DNA of 64,000 nucleotides from Cercophora sp. LCS_1 (Eukaryota; Ascomycota; Sordariomycetes; Sordariales; Lasiosphaeriaceae): the NCBI GenBank assembly GCA_036250225.1, contig JAPZLL010000007.1:62001-126000 (forward strand), given 5' to 3'. The translations under genes and the position numbers were made by a program. This document shows, piece by piece, positions 43,508 through 55,471 of this stretch; the stretch's first letter is position 1, and the number at the start of each line of letters is the position of its first letter. The notes under the pieces were generated by a model. That model worked only from the letters and a program-made list of their open reading frames with translations, was not told the DNA's origin and made no database searches.

Positions 43508-43928
43508 ATATGGATGGGGTTTTCAATTTGTATTTTATTTTTGTCTAACTCGAGTTCTTCTATGATTGAAGCCAGCCTCCCCACCGAATCATTTGCCGAG
43601 AAACTCCTCGTTTGCGTTTGTCTCGTGTTTAACATACTTCTTCCACCCACCGACCGGGGTCCTAATCTTGAAGAATTACCCGAAGAAAAGAAAAAGTCCG
43701 CTTGCTTACAATCCATTCGTTAGAGAGATAAAAAAAATTGTTACCCAAAAATTCAGAGAGCAGTGATGATAGACGCCAAACAAGAATGCAGGGTATGGTA
43801 CTGTCCACTGGTCAACCCCGAACCAATCCCAACCTGCTTGAAACACAGACAAAAAACACTTAAACGCCTCGTACATTAGGCCAACCGTCAAGCACATTCC
43901 ATCCTAGCGCAAGACGACAAAAACAATC
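43508..43928. other. Convergent 3' intergenic region
   Basis: These 421 bp separate the ends of the isomerase and Kcs1 genes. No feature was seen. Confidence 0.6.
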
Positions 43929-46900
43929 TCATTCACTGACAACGCCCTTGTCGTCCTCTTCTTCTCGTTCCACCACAATCCCCCTTGCCGCCGTCGCCCC
44001 CACAAGTCCCATCTCGGCCCTTGTGTCCCTTTGAATCTTGAGAAAGTATTTTCTCAAACTTCGCAAGCCCCTCAAGAATCCCCTGTCTGGCTCGTTCGGG
44101 TGCTTCGGCGGACACGGCTTGTCCTTAGCAAGGTCGCCTGGCGTGATGCAGTTCGCAAAGTCGGCAATCTTGAAGTCAATGTCCCTCTTGTTCCTCTTTG
44201 TCCGTCTCGGTGCGTCCTCGGTGTCGGTCGCGAAATCCGTCGTCGAGTCCTCGATGGCGGTGTCATACTGGTGGCCCTCCTCCGACACATCCCCGTCATA
44301 AAACATCAACAGACTCGCCGCGTAGAAGCGATATCCCCTGAGTCGGGCGATGATCACCTCGAGCTGGTCAAGCTTCTGCAGAACCGTGGGGATGTGTCTA
44401 AGGATGCTCGCACAGTCGACGCCGTCGTACAGGAAACGCGTGAGAGCATCCTGGAATTCTTGCCCTTTTTTGAGATCGCGTCCATAGTACTTGTCCTTGA
44501 AGATGTAGTTTTGCGTCTTGACGTCCCAGACCTGAAGGCCACAAACGCGGACACCAAGCTCGCGCGAGGTCGTCTTTGCGCACTTGCCCTGCTGCGACTG
44601 CTGCTTCTTTGGGTTGGCGTCAACACCATATTGGCGGGTGCCCATCTTCAGATCCATGATGCACGGGCGCTTCATGCCAGCGGTGAGGTCCTCAAGAAGA
44701 AGGAAGTATTCGACACGCGAATCACGCTGAGTCTGAGCTTCCTTGGGGTTGATAGGTCGCGGGATTTTCTTAAACTCGGCTGTTGGGCTGGGAAGTTCAG
44801 AGGCTGCCGAGGACGGGATCGTAGATAATGCCATCTCTTGCCCGTGATCAGGGAACCCGTACTCCTGCGGGGTCTGGGGGCGTTGAGGAAACTCCTTCTG
44901 TGGTGTGCCTCGGCCAGCGTCTTCCTTGTTGCTCTTGTAGCCTACGTCATCAGCCTCCTCGTAGTACTTGAGGTCGCCACGGGCGTCCCTGACATCCTTC
45001 GGCTTACGACGGAGGCCAGTACCCGAATAGCGTCTCTTTTTCTTCTTTTCCGCCGGCGATTCCGCCAGGATCTCTGGCTCCGGAGCGCTAGTCCCTGTGA
45101 CGTCCTTCGGGGCCGCCTCGTCGTCAGACAGGATTGCCATCTGAGAAACGTCGCTGTGGCTCTGCGTCAAGCGGGTGACAGCTTGCGGGATCGCCTGCTC
45201 CTTCGCCGTGCTGACAGTTTGCGTTTCCTTCTCTCGCGAAACTGCCAAGCTTGGGTCTGAGCCGGTAGGCCTGAGGATTTGCTGAATGCTTCGTCGCGGA
45301 ACCGCTCGATGGTGGCCCTTGCGATGCCGATGGATGGCGATTGGCCGCTTCAAAAACGCATCGTTGAACACCTCGTTGCGAAGCCGTTTGTTGACTGTTG
45401 TGGCTCCCCAGCTATGTGCCGCTTGGATGCTCGGACGGACTAGGTGGTCCTCGCTGCTATCAGGGGTAACGTGCCCATTAAGACCACCCTCCTGGACAGA
45501 TGCCGATGCGCTCCTATAACGGCCGGCAATGACGGGGCTGGTCTGGGGCGACTGGAGGAGACTTCGCGGTAGGATGTGCTGATTGTCGACAAAAGTCACC
45601 GTCGGAACAGCTTCGCGAGGGGGCTGCAGTGACTGGCTCACCACCCGTTGATGGCTTTGAGCCTGCGACTCCGCGGACGCATGATTGTCGTCTTCAATGG
45701 CCGAACCATTGGCTTTTGCGCTGCCATTGGCCTGGTCAAGAAGGCTACGCTCCGCCACGGCGTTGTCGCGAACCACAGTCGATTTCCGTCTCGGCTTCTT
45801 TTGAAACGTAACATTGAGAACGCCGATGTACCTATGACAGTGTTAGTCATAACTCAGCCAACACAAAAGGAAAGAGGCGTACCTGGGCAAAAAGGCCAGT
45901 AGGTCGCGATGATACTTTTCAATCTTTTCATAGAACTCGTTTTCCCGGTTGTTGAGCTGCTTGCAAACGGCGCGACGAGAAAAACGCCAAAGAGTGGTGT
46001 GACCGCCAACTTGGTGTTTATAGGGAATGAGTTCAATCGCTTCCAGGGGCTGCTTCGGCGCCCATTGGTGGTCATGGACAGTCTCTTCTTGGTACTGTGA
46101 AACGGGACGCGACAGCTTGGGAGGAAAAGCCCCGAGTTCACTCTCATCGGCAATTGCAGAACCATCGGCTTGTCTGGAGTCTAACTTTGGAGCTACACTG
46201 GGAATATCGGCAGGCTCTGACCGCAGCTTTCTCTCATAGTCGGCTCTCTCCGTCTTGTCATCATTCTCGGGCTCTCCTGCCTTCACAAGCCATGGATGGA
46301 AGTCCTCGTGCCGCGAAAGAGTTCTCGAGGGGGGAGCCGTTCGGGGAAGCACCCCCGGTATCGGCACCTCTTCTTCCTCTGATTGATCGGGGCCTTGATG
46401 GGGCAAGAACACTGCCGAAGAGATTTTCTCCTCTCCAGATTCGTCGCCGTCCTCGGTCGCCTCGCAGGTCGTGGCGCCAGGGTCCAGCTTACGCTCAGTC
46501 TCTGCCAAGTTAGGCGCTAACTTTTGGGAATCCGACACCTGCCGGTCCGGGCTTGTCAACGCGGCCTCGGACGGAAGCTCTTCGGGTCTGGCAAACCCGA
46601 CGTCGACCTTGCCAGGCTTATCCGGTACAACTCGCTCAGGTGATGCGCTAAGGGGCTGCACTTCCGAGGGCAATCGCGAAGACACGGGCCGTTCCACGCC
46701 GACCTTGTTGGTCCCCGGCACACCGCGATCAGCGCCGGGCACTGGTCGTGGCGTGCCAGTCTCGGTATTGCGGTGAGTCCTGTCGGCCTCGGGAGCCTCT
46801 GCTGTTGGAGCAAGTTTATCGCGGGGTTGTCCTGCTCGGGAGTCCTTTTTCTTCCCCTCCTTGTCAGGGTTGCCTTCTTTGAAGAACCGCAAACTGTGGC

Positions 46901-47951
46901 TGGCTTTTCGACTAGCTCGTTCTTTGGGCTCAGCTCCAGAGATGGCCTCGGTAATCGACTTTTCGACCTGGCCATCCTCGCAGCCGGCGCTCTCTCCAGT
47001 GCTGATTGACCAAGCTTTCTCGGGACCCATTGACAGCCGGTGATCTGGTTTCCTTGGTCTTGGGTCTTGACCAGTTTCTGAAGAGACAGTTGTGTCGGTG
47101 TTCCCGCCGTGCAACGTGCCGGAAGGCGATTCGGTAAAGGGTGGTGTAACAAGACCATTGTTTGCGGTGATGTGAGAAAAGGGCCCAGAGCGGATTGACC
47201 GATCTTGAGCCCATTTCTCCCTGTCCGTCCGCTCCAGAGACGTACCCCGTCCCTTGCTCTTAGTCAAGAAGTCCCGGTGTCCATTGAGCATCGAGTTGAC
47301 CTCCCCGAGGTCCAGCATGCTATAGTGCTTGGACGGGGAGTATGCCACTGTAGTGGCGACAACAGTTGAGGAAGGCATGGCGTTCCCAGGCCGAGGCGAA
47401 GCCCGCGGCGTCAAGGAGTCCTCATCATCCGGCTCGGCAGAAGCATTATGGGATTCTTGCTCTTCAAGGTCTCGACTTGGAGGCTGCTGGGACTCGGGTA
47501 TCGGCAGGCCGGCTAATTGATCTTGGGGTGGGACGGCAGGAGGTGTCTTGGTAGGAGGATGAGATAGCTCTGGGCGGGAGGACGGAGGGTGGATGCCACG
47601 AGCTGTAGCAAGAGCCTGTGTCAGCAGTGAAGGACCATGGGGCCTTGTGAGGACGGCAGGGCCGCGGTGGTATTTAATCTGGTCACCCGAAGACGGAGAG
47701 GCTTGGGGGGCAGATGGGAGAGTGGCGGCAGCGGCGGGAGGGCCTTGCTGGCCCGGTGCGCCTGGTGCTACCGGGACGGGAGACACGTCCTGAACCCCTG
47801 CTGGAGGGGAAGTAGGTGGCGCATCTGGGCGTGGATGGGAGGGAGGAGCAAGAGTCTCAGAACTGACACTCCCAGCCGCCCGACATGGGCTCGCAGGGCT
47901 CACCGGTGCAGCGATTGCGGCATTTTCGGGATGGTCAGACAGGTTCGACAT
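43929..47951 (-). CDS. KCS1: Inositol hexakisphosphate kinase (Kcs1 type)
   Basis: Exons 47951..45883 and 45831..43929 (52-nt intron) encode 1323 residues. The C-terminal inositol-polyphosphate-kinase domain (about residues 1050-1323) has the family signature PxxxDxKxG as PCIMDLKMG (near residue 1080), then LLMFYDGDVSEEG and DIDFKIADFANCITPGD, the metal-binding region. Kcs1 makes 5-PP-IP5 (IP7) from IP6, a signal tied to phosphate, stress and telomere physiology. The first about 1000 residues are Ser/Pro-rich and probably disordered, with one conserved-looking island just before the intron (PYKHQVGGHTTLWRFSRRAV ... FYEKIEKYHRDLLAFLPRYI), also typical of fungal Kcs1. The start is the first ATG in frame (MSNLSDHPE); the frame continues upstream only without ATG. 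Length fits filamentous-fungal homologues. Confidence 0.88.
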
Positions 47952-50900
47952 GAGGTGAACATCTGGTGGGTGCTTGTGAAGTGGGAATTGAGAGCAGACG
48001 GGGGCGTGGTTGCGGTGCGGGTTGCGAGGGAGCTGCCAGGGGCGAGAGCAAAGGAACAAATTCCCGAGCACAACCTTGGCTTGCGTGCGCCGTAGCCAGA
48101 AAAACTTAAAATTATCCGTCTATTTTTTGGGGGAGGAAAAAAGAGTGCGAACCCCCAAGTTACCTCATGCAATGTTGAGTTTGTGTGCGTGGGCGGTCGG
48201 GAAGGATTGCGAAAGTCGCACGGCGTCGAGTCGATGTCCCTGGTTGGTGCATTGAGATAAGAAAAGTAGGTGAGGCAGCGCTCCAGCTGGATGTGAGTAA
48301 TGATGTATGTCTTCTGACGCAACACGGGAAAAGTGGCTAGTTGTGTTTGTGTGGTGGGTCGTTCCTCTCCGGATGGTGGGGAGGAGGGGCATCCCCGAGA
48401 TTGAACAGTGTGGCAAACATGGAACCCGGGCTCACCCCAGAACCCTAAATTAGCGGCCGAGAGACGCTCCAGCGCCGGCCTCAGGGCACTCACGGCCCTG
48501 AAGCTAGCTTGCTCGGCTGCACTGTGCTTTCCCGGGCAGCGGACTCGGTCCGGAAACACCTCCCACGTTCCAGCGGGTCCTGGAAGCTGAATTTAGCCCG
48601 GCTTCTGTGCATCAGCTTTTGGCTTGTGATGGACGGTATCGACATCAACCTCCTCTACCTATTCTAGGATCGACAATTTCGGAGAGAAAAAGAAATAGAC
48701 CTGGGCAACTATGTCGGACACTAACAGCCGAAACCATGCCTGCAGCAAACACAAGATACGGGATATCTTCTTGGATCAACTGCAGCGTCGCTGTCGATTC
48801 AGTGAGCCATGTCTTGGCAGGCCGAAGTTCTTGGCCCGTCCAATGCTTTCATCCCGGCACTCCGCTTCCGCATCGCTTCCAACTTTGACGCACTCGAGGG
48901 CCTCGTGGCAGTCCCAAGAAAGGGAGCTATCTGCGCCGTGCATTCTCACTGCCTTGATAACAGCGTTGGAGTCCGTCGTCGGAGGCCGCCCAGGCTGCGA
49001 CATGGCCAGCCCAGTCTCACCCGACAGCAGTATCGCAGCATCGGCGATCGGTGTCATGGCCAGCGAGCGGTCTGCACAGCGTCTGCCGCGAGCGTTGTGG
49101 TTACGCAACCGAATTCACCTGGGACAAGATCACGTTGCTCTGCCTCTGGGCGTTGGATCCCTTTCCCGCCGAACCATGCACTCCGATTGGAAAGCGGCCG
49201 GCCATCGAGCCACATGACGAGGTGGCAGAGAATCGAGGACAAAGCACGCTCAACAATGCTGCCAATTGCATCCGGCCTTCACCTTGTTGTCGCCATCTGG
49301 GCGTGGCGTTGCAGCATCCCCCGAGCACCGTCAGCAACGTTGTCTGGCCTTGGCGCGATTCACGGCCCGAGTTCGCAGCGCCGTTATCACGACTGATAGA
49401 CTGATAGATATCCGTGTGCTACCCAACCTCGTGCAACCGGTCACCTTGGCGGAGACAGCGCAATGCTCAATTCATCTCTCCAAGCTCAGGCGACTCACGG
49501 TACCCCAGACCAGACGGCACGGCACGTTGGGTTCCTACTTGTACAATGCTACAGTTATTAGACATCTGCTGACAACCGGCGCCAAGGAAGACCACGGCTG
49601 GTCTGAGTTGTCCGATGAGCCATCGCCAGCATCCCTAGTCTTGTCTCAACAAGCTTTGACGCGCCCAATGCCGCCGCGCAGATTGCTCCAAATGCGCGCC
49701 AGGAAACCCGTTCCTGCAGTGTCTCGCAGCCCGAGTTGTCGACCGCCAATCATGCAGAAACGTGCTCTTACAAACTCCTCACAGACCACCTGAGATCCTC
49801 AAATCCTGGCATCACCATCGTTGCATCGACAGGCGCGCTTCATCTACCGCGCTCTCGCCAAGTCCCCTTATGGAAAGAGCCAGATTGCTCAGGCTCCGAC
49901 CGGTCGGCGGCGATCCGAACGCCCCTGGACCCATGCGAGACGGCACATTGTAACGCCACTCCCTTCTCCCGGAGCTAGATTATCGGTGCGCTCGCATCCC
50001 CAACTACTCCTCATCCCGAAGATAGGAACTCGCTGTGTCTTCCCCGCGTCAAGAGACGGCAGGTCTGCAGGAGGTGGTGCGAGGACGGAGCTCGTCTCTC
50101 TTGGGCCCCGTGGCCACGATCTCAACCCACCTCCCAGCATATCCCCTCGTCAATTTGGGCTCGAGGTATCCAGCCCGTCCCTGCCCAACAAAGCTGGTGA
50201 TCTAGTCGTGTCATACCGAGAGGAGCATCTCATCGCACTTGGGCCGCTCAGAATCAGGCATGCGAGCACGTTTTCACCACACCGCTTACTGAAAAGGGAG
50301 CGAGCGACGTCCCCGAGTGACAAGGATGGCTTGTCATTGGTAGTTATTGCGGCTCTTATTGCGACGCCACTTCTTGTACTCGCCCAAGCAAAGTTGGGCG
50401 GAGGAAACGAACTGTCTGGCCCACGTTTTGTGCATGTCCGTTGTCTCCCTCGTCATCGGCCACCTAGGGATACCCCTTTTGGAAACAACTTGTGCCCAAC
50501 AGGCAGGTTCCTTGTGCCCTCCTGCCCTCCGAGGAAACCCAAGGCAAGCCATGTAGCACGACAGCAGTTTTAGAACCGAGCATCCCCAAGCATTGGGGCC
50601 AGCCAATGGTTTACCCACGCGGTCCGGAGCTCAGAAAAGGGGTTCCGGCTGAGGCGGCACTCGTGTTTTTTTTTGTCTCGCTTGTACATGCCAGCGGCGT
50701 GACGACGTATTTGCATGTCTCAAAGGGGAAATATGTTTACACTCCGCCTCATTCAGACTCCTCCTGCCCTCGGGTTGAACCGAAGAGCCGTGCCCCATGA
50801 ATACGATGTGCGTATCTCGAAAAATGCTTACGATCAGACACAACACGACAATCATGCTAGCCATGGCTATGATTCAAGGCGCGGGCACTTGCATATAATA

Positions 50901-51979
50901 AACCAATCCGTGTAAAACGTGCTCTGATTGGCGCTCATGTCTCTCGATGTTGATCATAGCGGTGAGAGTAAATGCAGAGGTGATCTCTCTCGATCATGCA
51001 GTTGAATCACGATGCCAAGGAGTCCGTTTTCGTCTTGACAAGCTGTCCCGTGACAAGGTGACACGGGTTAGGTGATTATATCACCTCAATGGATTTCCCC
51101 TTCCCCGGAACTCGGGATTGTTCTCCTGCGTGTCATTGTGCCTTAGTTCTCGGGATGTGTATGAGGTTGTGTAAGGTGGATGTGTCCTGTTGTAGCTCAA
51201 ACGGGATTGGGATGCGAGCTAGGTCGGATATACGATGTGACGTAGTGATTCGTGGAGGAGATGAGGATGGGAGAAAGTGAGCCAACATTGGTGATTTGAA
51301 TTTCTGTTTCCTGGAAATGTGTAGGTTGAACATGGTTGGGATGTTGCACAACCCTTGATGGATAAAATGCCTGAGGCCCAACCGATCTGTATTGAATTCA
51401 ATATACGACTGAAACCTGTACACATACTGGATACAGCTCCGTAGGCCCCCAAAAATAAAAAGGAGCACATAGACATATGCGGAGGGACACTCATACGGAA
51501 ACAAGGGGCTACCTGACACTCCAGAGGCCTCGAATGATATGCCAGAGGTCGTGATACATGGTTTTCAGTATTCGAAATACTGTGCATATGACCGTCAGCA
51601 AGTAGCCTACTGGTTAAGACCAACCGGAGCGGCCTAAAGATTCAGTTTGAAGGTTTCTTTATTGCTTGTGGTTCACTTCCACCTGGACAAGGTCGAGGAT
51701 GAAGCCATATCTCATATGGGAGCATTCCGCTAGAACACACAAACTCCATACTGCGCCTTGTAGTGCATCAAAACAACCGACGGTGACCATACGCCATAAT
51801 ACATGCACCGGACTGCTCGTTGCAGTGTAACAAGATACCCGCTATACCCGCTGTTGGCCCTGCGCCATGCGTCATGCGCCATGGACCATGTCATGTAAGT
51901 CCCTCAAAATGCAACAAAAATACAGCAAAGTAATACCTTAGCTACCCCAGACCCCATTGTCGACTAGCTCGCCGGGTGT
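47952..51979. other. 4.0-kb region without a recognisable gene
   Basis: This includes the Kcs1 promoter. Between 48.7 and 50.6 kb all frames carry long, overlapping open stretches (for example 195 codons from ATG 48809), but none resembles a protein family or has family-like motifs. From 50.9 kb base composition shifts toward AT with short repeats of the ATGCGCCATG type near 51870-51890. No transposase, reverse transcriptase or tRNA was found. Confidence 0.45.
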
Positions 51980-54769
51980 CTATAGATTCCACTCGTTGTC
52001 CTCCCTTGCCCTCTCCTTGCCCTTCTCCCTCGCCTTCTCCCTCGCGGTCCGGTCCATCTCTCTCTTCATGGCCGCGCAATCGGCCTCGTACGTTGTCCCC
52101 AGGAAGTCCTCGAGATTCCCCAGGACATCTTCGACGTCGTCAATCGGCGGTGGGCCCTCATCCTCGGACCATTCTTCCTCCTGACTCATTTCGACGTCTT
52201 CTTGTTTGTTGTCCTCGAAGACCTTCAATCCCCCGTCCGCTCGGACGAACGCCTCGGCCATTGCATCCACAGCAGGACTCTCGTATACCTGCTGTGAGTC
52301 GGTGGGCAGCAACTGCATCACCTTCTTGATTTTCGGAACCGGTGTCTGGGGCGCGCCAACAACCCCAATGCGGCGCAGCAACCTATGCTGCCCAGCCATT
52401 AGGGCGAAGTGCTTTTTGAACCTTTGGTCTTCGTCCAGTAGCTGATCGTTCGTGATGAGTTCCGGTGGCGGAGGCGACCCAAGGTGCACGCGACGCACTG
52501 GTGTTTCCTGGTCAACCGGTAATGTTGAAACCTGTATTGCCCCCGGTGAGCACTGCTGTGGAGTGGAAGCAGGCTGCTCTTTGCCAACAAGATCGGACCA
52601 CGAGACACGCTTTTTAGCCTTGCCATTTTTGTTCTTCCTTCGTCTCTTATTGTTGATAAGGCAGCTTGGAAGTCGAGTGGACTTGTTCGCTACGGAGCCG
52701 GACTCTGACGTTGCGGTCGATGCTTGAGCCGGAGGCCGCACGTTACTATCGGTCAGGCCTAGGGGAGCTCGTCGGCGTCGGCGCTTTTCCGGAGAAGGTG
52801 TCATGAAGGACCGTAGGGACTTGGGAGAAAAGGCTTGGTGTGGTGTAGGGACGCTTGCGGTGCAGCGCGTTGGCGTGCTAGGAGGTTGTATCGGGCTGCC
52901 AGGAGCAAAGCCTGTCGGGGAGGCTAGGACGCCGGGCTCCGCAAGCCTAGTAGGTTCTTCCATCCCAGCAGTGAGGGCCGGTGACGAGGGCAGCTGCGGG
53001 AGCTGTGGTTGAAAGATTGGAGTGATTTGAGAGTCGCCCTTGGCCCATGGGCTCTGTTCCTCCACGACTGGGATTGTCGCAGTAGTGGTGTGTGACAGAC
53101 CTTCAGAACTGGGAGTTAACTGTTGGTGGCTCCGTGTCGGGGACGATAAGGTGCGCTTTTTTTCAATCTGGGAGTCGCCCCTGGCCCATGGGCTCTGCAT
53201 TTCCGTAGCCAAGGGCGTCGCAGTGGAAACGAGTGATGGGCCTGCAGAAATGGTAGCCGTCTGTTGGTCGCTCCGCGGCGGAGAAGATGGTGCGGACATC
53301 TGTTCGATCTGAAAGCCGCTTTTAGTCCATGGGCTCTGCCCTTCCGTATCCGAGGGTGCCGTGGTGACGATACGTGACGGGCCTGTAGGGATGACAGTCA
53401 GCTGTTGGTTACTTTGCGGAGCAGAAGACGGCGTCGACTTCTGCACGGTTTGAGACTCGTCCTTCGCGCATGGGCTCTGCATCTCAATAGCCGAGGGTGT
53501 CGCAATCGCAACGAGTGATGGGCCTGCAGGAAGGATAGTCGGTTTTTGATCGCTTCGCGGCGCAGAAGGTAGTGTGAACTTCTGTTCGATCTGAGAGTCG
53601 CTCCTAGTCCATGGGCTCTGTGCTGCTGTACTCGAGGGCGTCGTTGTGGCGAGAAGTGATATGCCCGTAGAAACGAGAGTTGGTCGTTGGTCGCTTCGCG
53701 GCGCGGGAGATGGCGTGGGCTTTTGTTCCGGTCGCGAGGCCTTGGTTCGGAAGCGGAAACTGCGATCAGAACAGGTCTCGAAGCCGCTGTCGTCTCGGGT
53801 ACCACTCGGCGTCGCTATGTCGGCGGGCGCAAGTGACATTCGTTTCAGAGGACTGTCCAGCGAAACCGCTATTGCCCGCCTGGCTTCCTCGTATATTCCT
53901 ATAGCACGGGGAGAATAATCGAACGTATCTTTGCGGTTCGGTCGATCAGGTTCGAAGTTTCGTTGAGGGCTGGACGGGGTTTCGTTGGGAAAGTGCTGCG
54001 GAAGGTTATCGGCGCCGGGGTCCGCAAGTCCCGTGGTGAGTGGGCTCTGCTCGGGGGTATCCGCCAAGATTAGAATAAGTTTGGGAGAAAGTTCAGCATC
54101 TTTGCTTTGCGAGCTACTTGTATGCGCTGACGCATCTTTGTCTTCGTTTCGGAATTGTTCAAGGGCCCTCGGTTCTGGTTCTTCAAAGCATTCGATTTCT
54201 TGCACAGCACTGTTTGTTGAAGGCTCGACAATGATGCTCTCTGCCCAGTTCCTAACTCTACAGACAGCATCGTTGTCAAGGTATTCGCATTCGGTATTCG
54301 GCGGCTGAGCAACTTCTTTGGCGGGTTGGGCATCCGGGCGGCAAAGGTTCACAATTTCTGTTTGCTGGCCTTCATTATCCTCGACGGATCGTCTCTTCTT
54401 GTGTGATATCTTGTGATCTTTTAGTTTCTCTCCGGCCAACTTTCTCTTCCGGCTTGTTTTCGGCGCTGGCGAGGACCGCGATCGCCATGGGTTTGTCCAG
54501 CCTGAAGCCTTCTCGAACGGCCCCCTGAGCACTGTGGACAGCAGGCGCACAGGATACCCCTCGATGTATCGCCTTGCCTGGTGCTCATAGCGTAGCCGAC
54601 GTTCTTGCCCGGGATCCGGAAAACTGGAATAGGCCTCGTCTTCAGAGCCAACATAAAGGATGTCGTCGGTCGCGGTCGGTTCTTCGCAATAGACTCGCTC
54701 ATTGTCAAAGCGCTCAACACGCAGAAATTCACGATCGAGATCAGCACCGGGGCGGTAAGGAGCCTTCAT
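51980..54769 (-). CDS. Orphan Ser/Pro-rich, probably nuclear protein with 47-residue repeats
   Basis: This is a single exon of 929 residues with a true ATG at 54769. The N-terminal about 90 residues look conserved (YIEGYPVRLLSTVLRGPFEK, SGWTNPWRS), followed by basic clusters that could act as nuclear localisation signals (KTSRKRKLAGEKLK, SHKKRRSVED). Residues 347-581 are five exact-length 47-residue tandem repeats, four of the five containing the motif QSPW; the other has QSPC. A further basic patch (KRRRRRAPLGL, NNKRRRKNKNGKAKKRVSW) precedes a C-terminal helical, acidic region (FKKHFALMAGQHRLLRRIGV ... EEWSEDEGPPPIDDVEDVLG) ending in an Arg/Glu/Lys-rich coiled segment. I do not recognise a named family. 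Nuclear location and possible phosphorylation at SP sites are inferences. Divergent from the Cdc11-type gene, sharing a 702-bp promoter. Confidence 0.75.
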   Translation of the reverse strand: MKAPYRPGADLDREFLRVERFDNERVYCEEPTATDDILYVGSEDEAYSSFPDPGQERRLRYEHQARRYIEGYPVRLLSTVLRGPFEKASGWTNPWRSRSSPAPKTSRKRKLAGEKLKDHKISHKKRRSVEDNEGQQTEIVNLCRPDAQPAKEVAQPPNTECEYLDNDAVCRVRNWAESIIVEPSTNSAVQEIECFEEPEPRALEQFRNEDKDASAHTSSSQSKDAELSPKLILILADTPEQSPLTTGLADPGADNLPQHFPNETPSSPQRNFEPDRPNRKDTFDYSPRAIGIYEEARRAIAVSLDSPLKRMSLAPADIATPSGTRDDSGFETCSDRSFRFRTKASRPEQKPTPSPAPRSDQRPTLVSTGISLLATTTPSSTAAQSPWTRSDSQIEQKFTLPSAPRSDQKPTILPAGPSLVAIATPSAIEMQSPCAKDESQTVQKSTPSSAPQSNQQLTVIPTGPSRIVTTAPSDTEGQSPWTKSGFQIEQMSAPSSPPRSDQQTATISAGPSLVSTATPLATEMQSPWARGDSQIEKKRTLSSPTRSHQQLTPSSEGLSHTTTATIPVVEEQSPWAKGDSQITPIFQPQLPQLPSSPALTAGMEEPTRLAEPGVLASPTGFAPGSPIQPPSTPTRCTASVPTPHQAFSPKSLRSFMTPSPEKRRRRRAPLGLTDSNVRPPAQASTATSESGSVANKSTRLPSCLINNKRRRKNKNGKAKKRVSWSDLVGKEQPASTPQQCSPGAIQVSTLPVDQETPVRRVHLGSPPPPELITNDQLLDEDQRFKKHFALMAGQHRLLRRIGVVGAPQTPVPKIKKVMQLLPTDSQQVYESPAVDAMAEAFVRADGGLKVFEDNKQEDVEMSQEEEWSEDEGPPPIDDVEDVLGNLEDFLGTTYEADCAAMKREMDRTAREKAREKGKERAREDNEWNL
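53027..53731 (-). repeat. Five tandem 141-bp repeats
   Basis: Five 141-bp units in frame encode 47-residue repeats of the pattern (I/T).QK.T.SS.PRS.QQ..., ending QSPW.(K/R).(D/G)SQ. On the plus strand the landmark CCATGGGCTCTG or a near variant (CATGGGCTCTG) recurs every about 141 bp (53046, 53187, 53327, 53468, 53612). Confidence 0.9.
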
Positions 54770-55471
54770 CCTGACAGCCGTAGGTCCTTTCAGAGCTACA
54801 TCTGGTGTGACGAGGTGTTCGCAATTGGAAGGGGCTGTTGTGACGTTGGGGTGGGGTCCAACTTCCTGAGTAAGGTTGTGCGTTATCGTTTGCCATCAAC
54901 GCAGTTGCTGGGTCGCGCTAACGGGCTTGGCTCGCGTCCTGACGCGTCACAAGCGAGCAATTCTCCTTCGCGGGATCACCTGAGCGGGCTGCAAGTCATT
55001 GAAAAAAAGCAGGCATGCCTGTAAGGTGGGACCCCTGCAAGCGCGGACTATTTAGCGAAACGGCCGCCACGCCGTTGCTACAGCGATGAGCTGAATGCAG
55101 CTCTTCAGCCAATCAGACATGCAGCCGAGTGTTTACCAAAAACGCGATACTTGCGCCTTCCTCTTGGTGTGGTTGCGGGCTGCCTGTTATAGACTGTCTC
55201 TTGATATCGAAAACTTACGTGCTAGAAACCTCCAGTTGATGCGCACCATAGTTCCTTTTGAATCAACATTGCTACAGCATTCGCAGTCCAGCTTAGCGAA
55301 GAGTTGCAGCACGACATAGCCCTCCTCCACCGCGAGACCCCGCCCGCGGCCCTAAATCACAGAACCCACGACTGCCCCTCCGTACCCGGCTCCCCGAGTC
55401 CCAGCTTGATGGACGCGAGGCGACACACCTAAACCTGAGGTACACGACGCGTGCCAATTCCTATCGCAGCA
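54770..55471. promoter_or_regulatory. Divergent promoter with two ACGCGT motifs
   Basis: This 702-bp region drives the orphan repeat protein (minus) and the Cdc11-type scaffold (plus). Two MluI cell-cycle-box-like hexamers, ACGCGT, occur at 54942..54947 and 55447..55452, the second only 20 bp before the scaffold ATG. In yeast this motif is bound by MBF at G1/S; use here is inference. Confidence 0.35.

Noticed and set aside
48809..49396. 195-codon ATG-initiated frame as a gene
   Set aside because: Other frames on both strands are equally open, composition is Arg/Ser/Pro-rich as in chance GC-rich frames, and no motif or family is seen.
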